Shown here: positions 46,989-59,090 of the stretch, piece after piece
Layout of the letters: every line of letters begins with the position of its first letter
Position numbering within the stretch: the stretch's first letter is position 1
DNA from: Solen grandis
Taxonomy: Eukaryota > Mollusca > Bivalvia > Adapedonta > Solenidae
NCBI GenBank assembly: GCA_021229015.1
Contig: CM037784.1
Location: 64,487,831-64,551,830, forward strand
DNA length: 64,000 nucleotides
Direction: 5' to 3'
Program-made: the position numbers and the translations under genes
Notes under the pieces: model-generated
The model's input: only the letters and a program-made list of their open reading frames with translations
Databases searched by the model: none
Told to the model about the DNA's origin: nothing

Positions 46989-47522
46989 CTTGTGTCAGCT
47001 AACTTTCACACTTAGAGGAACGACTCCACTACCAAGGTTAACTACGTCTTCTAAAGCTTCGCAACTATATTCCTTTTCAACTGGGTGGTTTTTGTATTTA
47101 ACTATTTCAACTGGATGGTTTTTATGATTAAATGAAATTATGTGTCATTTGAAAATCATATAGAAAGATATGCACCCTGAAACTCCCATTTTATGATCGA
47201 ATATCCTAAAATAATTTATGCAAAACCAACGAAACGGGTGCTTTTCCGAACTCTTCTGTTGTTAACCAAGATTAGATTGGTTCAAGAAATAGGTCAAAAT
47301 CCATTTTATACAGCTTTCACCGAAAAAAGTACTTGCGATGTTTAAGCCCCCCGAGCAAAACATATTTACAAGATAGTAGACCTGCTCGAAATAGGTCAGG
47401 TGAACTGTATATAGCATTTAAAATACATATATAAAGCTATAAATATTACTTTAAATTCAATGTGTGTGTATTTGCTTATCATCACATATATTATTTCAGA
47501 TAGGAATATCCACATCATCACC

Positions 47523-50500
47523 ATGAAGTTGGTTTCCATTATTGGCATTGTGCTTGGTGTATGCGCATGCGCAATGGCGATGTCAACAAAAGACAAAATG
47601 AAGTATCTAAAAATTTCTAAAAAGGTTGCCGATAAATATATGACTGAACAAGAGAACGCAAAAACAGGTACCCTTAACTGTAATTTATCGTTTATTAAGT
47701 ATACATGTACATAATCTAAATTATTTCTCCTACAAGCTAGTTTATATGCAAAGAACAATCACAGATATTGTGAAACAGGCAAGGTATAGACCCAGCGACC
47801 CCTAGTGTTATTTTAGACCACCAGCTTTCAAGAAAATTTCCTTTAACGAAGTGCGATTTATTTACTTTGGGCGCAAAATGTAAACGAACAAAATCCTACT
47901 GCCCTGAGCTGGAATCGATCTCTGTAACCCTTGGTATACATTAAGTTCATATAGAGCTCTATTTCAAAAGCACTTGGTGAATGTAGTCTGCTGGTGTAGG
48001 TTAGCAAGGGAAGTCATTCTAGGTGTATAGTGTATTTAGTAAAGGGGAGTTATCTCCCCTTACATAATTAACTAAGTAATCTATCATTAATCCTCAAACC
48101 GTTATATGCAAATATTACACTCTATGTATACACGCCAATATTTGTCAATACCTTGATAATTATTCAATATCTATACCACATTTCTCTGAAATAAACTTAT
48201 AACTGACATACAGAGAAACAGTCTGGTCCACGCACGGCCCGGGACTCCCTCCGCTCTTCCACAGACCCAGCAAGCGGCGACAGAAGGTCATGCAGCAGCA
48301 CGAGAGGGACATGGTGGAGATGAGGACACTAGCGTTGCTGTACGTCTCAAATCGGTTTTCTGCTATTTTTCTGGAGCAGTAAATCGTCATTTTTTTCATC
48401 ACTCACGTGTCTAACATATGACTTGTTATAAAGACGTACTTGTATATACAATGCATTTTTAAATCAAACTAGCATCGTCATTTTTGACATCCTCGTTTGC
48501 TTAGTCTAGTTTCCAGTCAACAGGTTGCGTATATTTGAAGGCGATCTGTGATCGCTTGTTTGTTTGGACAAATTTCAATGGCGCAACAATTTAAAAAAAA
48601 TATGACACTGCTAAGCCTATTAATTCAAGTTTATTACGGTAATTAGATATGGCATCAAAATAATATGTGTAATTAGTAAATTCTCAGGTACGGGGCTGTT
48701 ACAGTGCATCAGATGGAGACCAGGAACTAGTGCGAGAACTTGAGGATCTGAACCTGCTTCAGAGAGCCGAGACTCATAGTTTCTGTAACATGACCGTCAC
48801 CTGTAGCGACATTTCAAACAGGAACTTTGTGGACGGCATTGAATTCCGTACAACGGACGGGCAATGCAACAACCTTGACAACTTCGGATGGGGCATGACG
48901 GGGGCCGAGCACGGGCGAGAAGTGAAGAACGCTTATCGTAATGGTCAGTAAAGTCAATAATATGTGTCTACCTTGTCTATAGTGATCTTCATTTCATTCT
49001 AGCCTTTTTATAAACCACTGTCGCCAGGTGAAAACGATGACAGTGGCAAGGAATAAGGATGCGTAAAGAAAAAAAAACATATGCTTTTGCAATTTTGTAT
49101 TGACATAAAAGGTAAACAAAAAACCGATCACAACAATAAAGCAGTACTATTGTAAATGTACTTGGTACGACAGTGATTATCTAAACATGAGGGTGAAGGT
49201 AGTCTCTAAATTGAAGAGCAATTCTGTAAGTCTGTAAATGTATTTCGTATACTTCGCAGTGGCGGATGATCCTACCACCCAGTTTGCCAAAATAAGAAGC
49301 TTTGAACACATGTATTGATCAAACATTAAGCAATCTGGTAAAAAATGAATTCAGATGTATACTGAGTGACCTTGAAGCAAAAGTGTTTGACATTGCAAGT
49401 TGCCCGAAGCATGTTGCCTAGTATTTATAAAGGACTGCTGTATGACGCCGGATGATAACACATATAAAACGGTCAGTTAGATAGTCACTGTTCGTAGACC
49501 TGTCTTTATTTCATTTCAAGCAATGTCCATAAAAGAGTTAAGTAAGAATATAAATAAATTTGCAGGTATTTGGTCTCCAAGATCGAGAACCTTTAATAAC
49601 AGACGGGTTGATCTCCCGGGATCCCGAGCAATAAGCGAGGCGGTGCACAAGCCATCTGACGGCGATATCACCGACAGTCCCGACATTGCCCTGGCACTCT
49701 TTCAATGGGGACAGTTTTTGGACCATGACATCATCGCTACACCAGAAGGTGATGGATGTATTTCATATATTGTACTACTACATATCGAAACCTTGATGGT
49801 CACATCAAAAAAAAGATATGTCATGCAATAACATACATGAACACATATAAAATTGCCTTTTATCAAGTTCAATAAATAAATGAAAATTTAAAGAAAAAGT
49901 GAAACAATGGCCGTGGGCACGAAAAACACAGATAACATTTACTATTGTTTTATTTAAATTTCAGGAAGAGTAGGAAACGATGTTGACTGCTGCACTGACA
50001 GCCGGTAAGTGTGTACATCAAAAGTGTTAACCAGAAATATAGTCTAAACTGTGGTTAAACTGTAGTACATACCTTCGACAGACGAGGGTTTGAATTCTGC
50101 CTTCTCAAATCTTTAGAACTGGAATGACTATTTCTAAATGATAGAACATTAATTTGTATCTTTTAACTTTTATTTACAAATGCATAAGTCCTACCGTAGT
50201 AGGAAACATTAGCAGCACAAAAACATATAGATATATAAAGTACAAATAAATGCAATGGAAAACGGCTGGTGGGATTATTGATTATACTGGAATCTATAAT
50301 CTTTATATGTATTAAGTCTTCTCTCTCTCTCACTCTCTCTCTCATAGAGTCTCTCCTCGCTATATCTATTTCTAAATTGCACATGAGCTTTTCTAACAGA
50401 GTATTTATCATACATAATAACATTAACAATTTAAGTACATGTATTATATATGCCCCCCCCCTCTCTCTCTCAAACACACACATAAAGTCTCTCCCTTGCT

Positions 50501-51752
50501 CTTTCTCGTACATAGCTTGATTGTCAATGAATAATATGAAAAATCAACCGATCATTACGAACTGTGAACTCACTCAATTATCTTATATATAACTGAGTTG
50601 GTACACAGTATATATTTATTGTTGTTGTATATGAAAGGTGAGACTTTCTATTAAAACACATGTTTTTTTTCTCCAGAGGGTTTTGTATGCCAATCACTGT
50701 CGAAGCCGGTGATTCCTATTTTAAGGAAGGATATTGCATGCCAGCCGTCCGATCTGACACTGTTTTCCCGTGCGATGATGGTATGTATGTTGTGGTTTGA
50801 ACGTAAAGTATTAGACTTTCAGTTACAGTTTCTTAACAAGGTACATGACTATTTATGCTCGGCTGAGGAAAATCAGCTATCTAACCACAATATTGTATGT
50901 ATGTTTTTGTTCTTAATGCTGACGAAAATACAGCTGTATATAAAACATACTTTTGGATAGACATATGCTCTTATTCCGTATCACTAGTGGGAAACATCGT
51001 TTTACAGCAGTCGTTGACTTAGCTATCAACTAAGAAAAGCACGTCTGATAAGATTACACTACCTGTTAAAATTACGATGGAACCATTGAAATCGCGTTAT
51101 TTTACTCACCTTGAATGACGAAATACCAACGTTACATCACATGGAATACATACGTAACATCACTCGGAATACAAGCGTTACATCACACGGAACACACATA
51201 ATAAAGCATTCATCACACGAAATACAAGCCTTATATTACACGGAATACAAGCGTTACATCACATGGAATAAAAACGTTACATTACACGAAATACTAAAGT
51301 TACATGGCACGGAATACAAGCGTTACATCACACGAGAAACAAACATTATATCACACGGAATACAAGCGTTACATCACACGAAAAACAAACGTTATATCAC
51401 ACGGAATACAAACGTTACATCACAGAAAAAAACGTTACATCACACGAAATACAATCATTACAGAACACGGACTATAAACGTTACATCACTCGGAATTCAA
51501 GTGTTATATTACACGAAAGTAACGTTTTATCATACTGAATAAAAATGTTACATCACTCGTTATATCACACGAAACACAATATTTCATCACACAAAATACA
51601 TGTACAAGCGTTATATCACACGGAATGGAATACAAGCGTTATATCACACGGCGGATAGATAATATCGGTCGAATAGGCGTAGGTTTCCGATGTTGTGAAT
51701 AAAAATGTTGATACAACTTCTTTCCTTTTTGTTGTTGGGGTAATTTACAAAA

Positions 51753-51789
<37 letters not shown>

Positions 51790-54700
51790 AAAAAAAAATA
51801 TTACTAATATTAATTTGTGTCGTACTTGTGTTTTTAGTCGCATATAAAGTAACACCACTTGCTACGTCAAAATATATATATTTCAATTTGATTAAAAAAT
51901 TCTTGTGTATGATTTTGCTATCTGGTTTATAGTCGAGCAAAATAAGACATGACATTTCTATGTCTGGTTTCGTCTCCATCCCTCCAGTGTTCCAGAACCA
52001 GTATAACGACGTGACAGCCTATATCGATGCCAGCAATGTGTATGGTTCAAGTGAGGATGAGACAAGCAGTCTCAGAACATTTGTCGGAGGTAGGAAGATA
52101 TGTCTTGATGTCTTAATGGACATATATTTGTCATTTGAATTTTAATTAAAAAGGATATGACTATAGTTCCCATGGCAGTTCTATTGTAATAAGATCAAAA
52201 GACTACAACCACTGGGATTATTATAAGAAACTAATGTTGCACAGATTCAGTAGCTTGCAATACTAGACTTATGTTACTCTTATTTATATAATGATATAGG
52301 TCATGTTCAACCGATACAAGAACAGTTGACATTTAACCTGAACATAACAGTAATGTTTATACATCATTCTTGAGAAAGATGAAACAATTATCTGACATTA
52401 AAATCTTGCATTTCACTTTTGGGAAGGACGATGTCTAAGCTTCAGCCTTAGCAATAGAAGTAAGCACCTTTTAATCTCATTTTAATTTCAGGATTCCTGA
52501 GAATGGCAGATGACGCTTTTCTTCCCACAGCAGAGAATGGGGATGACTATTCGTGTGATGAAGAGGGGATGTCTAATAGCAAGGCTAACTGTCTTAAAGC
52601 AGGTACATCTTGTGTTGTCTTGTTATGGTGAATAAAAACGAGATGTCCAACAGCAAGGCTAACTGTCTTAAAGCAGGTACATCTTGTGTTGTCTTGTTAT
52701 GGTGAATGGAAACTAGATGTCCAACAGCAAGGCTAACTGTCTTAAAGAAGGTACATCTTGTGTTGTCTTGTTATGGTGAATAAAAACTAGATGTCCACAG
52801 CAAGGCTAATTCTTAAGGCTAACTGTCTTAAAGAAGGTACATCTTGTGTAATGTCTGATATGGGGGAATGATTCATGTAAGTATTGCAATGTGATAAAAG
52901 TTTAGCTGTATACAGAACTCAGTCGAATATGAATTATCTACTCGTTAATAACATTTAAGATCCATTGTATTAGGTTGGTTGATACGCACATTACATTTGA
53001 TTACATCTGAAGTCATTTGAAAAGGTTCATAAAGTCAGTAGGAAATTTAAACAAATACAAGTGCAAGTATATAAATTATAATTACTTTTATTTCTGTTCC
53101 ACTGTCTTTTATTTAATAAACGCACTTTAATACTATCTACATGCACATTGTTTTTTCTTCACAAAAGCACTATGTAATATTTTGGTATATAAGGTGTTGG
53201 CTGATGCCCCAAATAGACACTTTCTCTGTCCACTGGCCGTTCTGTCCGGGTCGTAACGTGCTAACATTGTGTGTGTTGAAGGTGACACACGAGTGAATGT
53301 TCAGCCGGGTCTAGCAACCATGCACACCTTGTTTGTAAGAGAGCACAACCGTATTGCTAAGGCGCTTGGGATATTAAACGATGACTGGTCTGATGAAAGA
53401 GTCTTCCAGGAAACTCGAAGAATTGTTGCAGCTGAAATGCAAAAAATCACATACAGGTTAGTGTCAATTACTCTCTTGAATAACGAACAGGGGGTTTCCT
53501 GTGATATTTCCTGAGATAGATAATCCATCTAAGCATCTCATGTAATGTGACATCATCTCTTTCTGTACCAATCAGCGTAACTCAAAAACTACTGTTCCTG
53601 CTTCCGGCATTCACTTACTGAATTGACGTAAACCGCCGAACAAACAAAAGATAACTCTATACGTAATGAAATAAAAGCAGCATGCATCAGGTAACGGTTT
53701 GCTTAAGTTGTATGATAAGATGTAAGTAATATGTATTTGATTATTTATCTTTTTTTAACTTCAGCGATTTCTTACCAACGCTTCTGGACAGCGGAAAACT
53801 GTCGACCTACGGTGTGTCCGACGCCTACAGTTATGACTCATCTACTAACGCCACCATTATACAGTCGTTCTCCATCGCCTTCAGGTAGATATGCTCATAT
53901 AATGATAAATTCTATGATTCTAGATGATAATAACTTAAACAAACACGCAGTTTATATTGGTTTATTTGTTAAAGTTAAAGTAAATGGTTTTGATGTAATT
54001 GATGCAGGTATAAATATTCATTTGTTAGACTTGCAGTGAATCACGGTTTACAGTACATGTGTTCAAGTCAGTCTCATACCCCACAACATAAAAACTACTT
54101 TTTCGCAATCCGACAGTTGCTCTGAGAACGAAAGGTATCAAGGACCTTTATTGGTAGTCAACAATAATAATTATAATCATTAAATTGTCTAACTGATGGG
54201 CATTTTTGACCGATCAATGCTATATTTTTGACACTATTAATATGCAATTTAATATATTTAGTTTTTCAACCTAATGGTTTATCAATTCCGACATTTGGTC
54301 AAGTCATGAGCGATCAGTGATCTAAATAGTTAAAAATACCACTAGTTATTGTGTAACCAATCGGCATCCTGGAAATTTATTTGTAACTGTATTTTCTATT
54401 ACATGTCAGGTTAATTTACCTACTACCCACAAGGTGTGCAATAAATGTGGGCACTTTTAACGCTTATGACAAACTGTAACCTAAACTTGATCTTAGGTTC
54501 CACAACTTGATGCCAAAGTCACTGCACCTAAGTAGAGGGTCTACCAATATCAACTCCTACGAAATAGATTCCCTTTGGGAGGACCCGTCTCTCCTGTACG
54601 AACACACTTACAGAGGGGTGGACGAAATACTTATCGGTCTTGGCATGAACAAATGTCCTCATGCCACAAGGTTTGTTGATACTATACAGTTCTTCATTTA

Positions 54701-57700
54701 TGCAATTTTCTTTGAATATAGCTGTGTGTTCATTCTATCATATAGAGATGACGTCACTCAGTAGAGTAGTGACATCTGGCAGGCTTTATGTTGTTTGGAG
54801 ACCTCACAGCTACATAGAGAACTGACCTATGTACAGGTTTTGTGATTGTTGTGATGCGAGTTCAGGTCAGGCTGTAGGGCCGTTCATTAGTTTTACATTA
54901 AATGGAAGGAATGAGCTGAAGCAAAATGTAATTAAACCTCATTTATTTTTCATTCAAACTCAAAATATGTTTGAATCTGCTTGATTATATTCAATTTTAC
55001 AAAGTACCTTTTTTTAATAAAGTTAGAAACCAGAATGAACTTAAAACAACGAAAGCAAACGTACTAGAAAACATAGAACACAGCATCAAAAGACACTATT
55101 ATCAAAGACGTGCAATGCAATTGTTCAATTTGGATTGACCCTGGTTAGTATACTACTTGATACTATTAATTTATTATTGGCGAAATTTTGTTTTCGAAAC
55201 ACGATTGTCTTTAAGTATAGTACATTATTATATCTTAGCGTGAACTCACCTGCTTCATAACGAAAGAAACCCAATTTAAGACAAGTAAATGAATTACATC
55301 TGAAAGCAATATTGTATGTCATGTTTGTAAATGATTACCTCAAAATAATGACTCTTGTAAATGGGAAAGAAATATACTCATCATTTTGCTAGCATAATAT
55401 TGATCATTTCAAACTTTTGAGGGAAAGGATACGTCTAACATTCTTATTTTCATGTCTTGCGTTGTCATGTGGTAACGTATCGGAAGTTTGTTGCTTCGAA
55501 TTTCATCGTAATCAAAACATTTTATTACTTTCCTAGTCGCAAAGTACATGTCAAAACCAAAAACCGCCGCGAAGGATTAGTTAATCCACCTTAATTTAAA
55601 AAGGAAAAAGTAATGAATATAGACATTGTATCAGTCCTGCAAGGATTACATACCAGTTGATATATTAAATCATTTCCTGAAAGACATCCGAAAATAATTT
55701 TATCAATCTTTTGTGACAGTATGTTTTGCTTATTTTTTATTCAACGATAAGTAAAACATTCAGCATAGTTTACCACAGGATTTCATATTGTTTTGTTTAG
55801 GTTCATGAATGACGCGTCCAGAAATACTCTTCTGGTGGACTCGAACAACGACAGTTTTGATCTAGCTGCTCTCAATATTGAGAGAGGTCGTGAATGGGGA
55901 ACACCATCATACACGGTGTTCCGGAATGAAGTCTGTAACCTTGGAGACGTAACCCAGTGGTCAGATCTGACAGATCATACAGCCGAGGTCCGTGCCATTC
56001 TGGAGAGTGTTTATGAGTAAGTAATCAAATTCGTAGTAGCGTCCAGTTTTATAACCTATATCATAGCGTCATGATAACAACGGAATTTAAGTAAATTCTT
56101 TTGATGAAAATCATGGTGGAAGTATCAAATGTTTTCTCGAGAAATGTTGCTGACATCGAAATGTCCAACTCTTCAAACACTTATTTGGCAATTTTAATCT
56201 TCGTTTCACATAGTAAACACAAAACTCTAATTATTGATTGTGTATTTAAAGTTCAATTAAATGTGTATAAAATAGTTCGTGTAGTAATAATGTGATTAGA
56301 CAATGTCCACAGTTTAATTATTATACATACCTACATATCGGGGTTAAATATTCAGTTATGCATGTTAAATCAATTCCAGGACATCTGTTTTCGACAACTG
56401 TCTTACTGATTGATTACTTAGAGTAAAGACACAACTAATCCAGCCGTGCCCTGTCTGTTGGTTTCAGTGATCCCCGCGACATTGACCTGTGGACAGGCCT
56501 TGTGACTGAATCCCTGGTTGGATCCTCGCTGGCGGGTCCCACTCAGTCCTGCCTTGTGGCTAGACAGTTCGCCAATCTGAAACACGGGGACCGGTTCTGG
56601 TATGAGACTACGGACTCGGATGTAGGCTTCTCCACAGGTAAGTCAATATACTGTCATCTCACTCTCCCCCAGTCATACGGAGGATTTCGGAAAGCAACAA
56701 GATACGAAGTATATGAGGTCTTGATTGGAGTCACGTGTGTCCGTCAGTCGGTCAGTCTGCAGGTCGGTCAGTTGGTCCTTCTGTGGACGAGATTTGTCCG
56801 CCCTATATCTTGGCTACCTTTGGTCGAATTTGCTTTTAACCTTACAAGACTGGTAAGTACACAGCCTAGTTGAGCATATCGTTGACAACTCTTAATCAAC
56901 TAGATTTTAAATGAGTAATGACCCTTTGTTCTATTTGGTATATATATTTTGTCCACACTATTTCTCGGCTAAAATGACTTGATTTTGATTTAACACCACA
57001 GTATTAATAGGTACCAAGTCTTGTTTCGTATACCGTTTGAACGCCATGATCATTCTGGCTTGATTTTAAGATTTATGGCCATTGGTTATATTTATTGAAG
57101 ATAATTTGTCCACACCATCTCTAACAGCCACTGGTCAGATATTCATTTAACTCTATTACAGTTACAAATACCAAGCCTTCTTGCTCACATTTTAAGCTTT
57201 CATGCTTTTTTCTTCATTTTTTATTGAGTTCTGTCCCCATTGGCAAATTTCTTGAAAATATTTTTTCTGCTCTATTTCTTAGCTACTGTTGGTCGGATTT
57301 GGATTTAACTTTAGCATCAATAAGTATCAACCCTAGTTGCACATATCCCTTGCAATGTCAGCCTAATTTTAATCGAGTTATTACTTTATATATGTTTGAT
57401 TATCTTTTGTCTGCGATACATGTATAAGTGTCCACCTGTTTTTTTTTCTTTTTGTCCTGCAACCTTTTCTGATATGCTTTCAATAACTTTGACGAAGCGA
57501 TAACTGGGGGTATACATCATCTTCAGTGATAGTCAAAGACAATTGCGTGTATTGTCAATATAAGATATAGAAACAGATACGAGAAAGTATATTTTGTTGT
57601 CTTAGTGTCATGTATACCACTTACTTTATAGTCCAAGGTCATCTGAGACATGTATACCACTTTCTTTATAGGTCAGATTAACGAGATTAATAAAGTCACC

Positions 57701-58425
57701 TTGGCCAAGGTCATCTGATGACATGTATACCACTTTCTTTATAGTCCAAGGTCATCTGATGACATGTATACCACTTTCTTTATAGGTCGATGACGGATTA
57801 ATAAGTCACTAGCAAGTATTGAATGAACAGTAACCACTTTCTATAGTCCAAGTACTGTGACATGTATACCACTTTTATAGTCGATTACGATTAATTTATA
57901 AGTACCTGCAAGATATCAAGGTCATCTGCGACAACATGGAACAGATCGATGAGCTCCCGCAAAACATATTTGAATATGGCTCGACAACGTACGTACAAAT
58001 ATTGTTTATTATTATATATGAAGATATTGATCCTTAAAATTAATGTTTAAACCTTTAAGGGTTTTACTGTGTTCAATTTTGTTGCTCATATTTAAAATCT
58101 CAGATGAGTAAATTATTGTACTGCAAGAAAAAATGTATCCAAACTTATTACATACATGCATATACATGTACGGTATTATAAGACTCGTGTGCAGATTTAC
58201 CCATTTTATTTACCGCGTATTCAAGATAGAATTGCTTTATAAAATATATCTATCACAGTAAAACCCGTTTGATTTGGAGTTTTATACAATTACTTAAATA
58301 ATTTTACTAGAATAACGCAAAATCGTGAGATTTGCACGTGTAAAATATTACATATTTATTTCAGAGTGACCTGTGACAGTTTAAGTGGAATCGATCTAAG
58401 TGTTTGGAGTGTCGGGAAAAAGTAG
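47523..58425 (+). CDS. Secreted animal haem peroxidase (15 exons, about 690 aa)
   Basis: Exons: 47523-47667, 48216-48343, 48688-48943, 49566-49748, 49965-50004, 50677-50780, 51988-52089, 52492-52602, 53282-53456, 53765-53884, 54497-54670, 55801-56016, 56468-56637, about 57880-57988, 58365-58425; introns GT-AG with fitting phases. Exon 2 is less certain, as its donor (TAC|gtctca) is weak. A signal peptide opens the protein ([19 protein letters not shown]). Family marks in order: [14 protein letters not shown]; distal site QWGQFLDHD with the Gln, Asp, His and Asp of myeloperoxidase 91, 94, 95, 96; DCC; calcium loop [12 protein letters not shown]; catalytic Arg in [32 protein letters not shown] with the proximal His; [17 protein letters not shown] and DRFWYE. 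It ends SVWSVGKK. It would oxidise substrates or halides with H2O2 outside the cell. Unusual: the haem-linking Glu (MPO 242) is Val, and the proximal His lies one residue closer to Arg than in MPO. Exons 8 and 14 lie in local tandem repeats. AATAAA is at 58510. Confidence 0.9.
50320..50475. repeat. (CT)n-rich stretch with a C run
   Basis: tctctctctc at 50320-50345 and ccccccccctctctctctc at 50453-50470, in intron 5 of the peroxidase gene. Frames here on both strands are artefacts. Confidence 0.85.
51111..51655. repeat. Minisatellite of about 22-24 bp, some 20 diverged copies
   Basis: The unit is close to gttacatcacacggaataca with aag or aaac joints; copies differ in length and spacing. It lies in intron 6 of the peroxidase gene. 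The 143-residue frame across it is a repeat artefact. Confidence 0.85.
51758..51802. repeat. (AAAT)n microsatellite
   Basis: aaataaataaataaat run ending in poly-A, in intron 6 of the peroxidase gene. Confidence 0.9.
52569..52860 (+). repeat. 74-bp tandem repeat spanning the end of peroxidase exon 8 and its splice donor
   Basis: Units start (atgtctaatagc / atgtccaacagc) at 52569, 52643, 52717 and 52791. Each includes aaggctaactgtcttaaag, a donor (gcag|gtacat in two, gaag|gtacat in two) and the start of the intron (cttgtgttgtcttgttatgg). Only the first is joined in frame with exon 8; the fourth has an internal partial duplication. Confidence 0.95.
56730..57480. repeat. Diverged tandem repeat in peroxidase intron 13
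   Basis: gtccgtcagtcggtcagtct starts it. Four diverged units then contain tttgtcc-c-ctatttcttggctac and ggtcgaatttg, near 56785, 56948, 57108 and 57268. The style is like the arrays at 1 and 25866. Confidence 0.65.
57605..57915 (+). repeat. Repeated acceptor and exon start at peroxidase exon 14
   Basis: catgtataccacttnctttatag, the intron end, occurs near 57610, 57652, 57724, 57764 and in degraded form near 57828 and 57860. Some are followed by the exon start (gtcagattaacgagattaat at 57672), others by its later part (tccaaggtcatctgat). Only the last runs on into the intact exon end (ggtcatctgcgacaacatgg). The later copies contain many single-base losses. Confidence 0.85.
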
Positions 58426-58509
58426 ATGACGTCATCAAGGAACATTTTACTGCGACTTTGAAATATATTTCTACATCACTTACTCTTTTGAACTTTCACT
58501 TGAAATTAG

Positions 58510-58515
58510 AATAAA
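58510..58515 (+). terminator. Poly(A) signal of the peroxidase gene
   Basis: AATAAA about 85 bases after the stop codon. Confidence 0.6.
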
Positions 58516-58649
58516 ATAATGTTATTATTTATTATTTGATTATTCTGATATAAACCTATTTTAATGATGTTATCCGATTTCGACACACAAAAAAAACAAC
58601 ATGCTCAGATCCAGATGGGTGTAGGTAGGGGTTTTCATGACCCATGGCT

Positions 58650-58720
58650 GTTACCCCCCCCCCCCCCCCAAAAAAAAACAAAAACAAAAAAAAACAACAA
58701 CAAAAAAAAAACAACAAAAA
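58650..58720. repeat. Poly-C, poly-A and CAA simple sequence
   Basis: A run of about 15 C followed by A-rich text. It produces spurious Pro/Lys and Gly/Phe frames on both strands. Confidence 0.9.
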
Positions 58721-58934
58721 AAACCTTCCCGGAAAAAATTGCGTTGCCAACCCCCTTCCAGTAAACCCGATGGATTCTTCCTGAAAAATCTTAAAAGAAG
58801 AAGAGGAAGGTATGGAAGAAACCATGGACCCCTTTTTCCCACGTACGGCAATTTTTAAAGATTGGCCCCGAGAAGTCACGTACCCCGCCCCCCCTTCCTC
58901 ACGTGCGAAATTTTTTAATAGATCAGCAGACATA

Positions 58935-59090
58935 TTTGAGTCACATTATCCGGCCTGGAACTACCATTTGATAAACGCCAAGCACAAGGGAGATATACCA
59001 GTGCGATTGTCATATCGCGGCTTGGGATCGAATCCATGACTACCCGTTTACTGGGTGCGCTATGGCCTCTGGGCTACAGGGCACGGTCTA
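58935..59090 (-). repeat. SINE family 2 fragment with head, minus strand
   Basis: cacattatccggcctggaac, acgccaagcacaagggag, cgcggcttgggatcgaatcc, then tgggctacagggcac. It is diverged but in order, and truncated at the tail side. Confidence 0.7.

Noticed and set aside
47396..47758. 120-residue minus-strand open frame
   Set aside because: It overlaps the peroxidase signal-peptide exon on the other strand and shows no domain.
48160..48402. 80-residue minus-strand open frame
   Set aside because: Shadow of peroxidase exon 2, which fits phase and family alignment on the plus strand.
51111..51542. 143-residue His/Tyr/Thr-rich open frame
   Set aside because: It lies wholly in a minisatellite within a peroxidase intron.
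58556..58933. 125-residue minus-strand frame rich in Phe and Gly
   Set aside because: It arises from poly-C and poly-A simple sequence.
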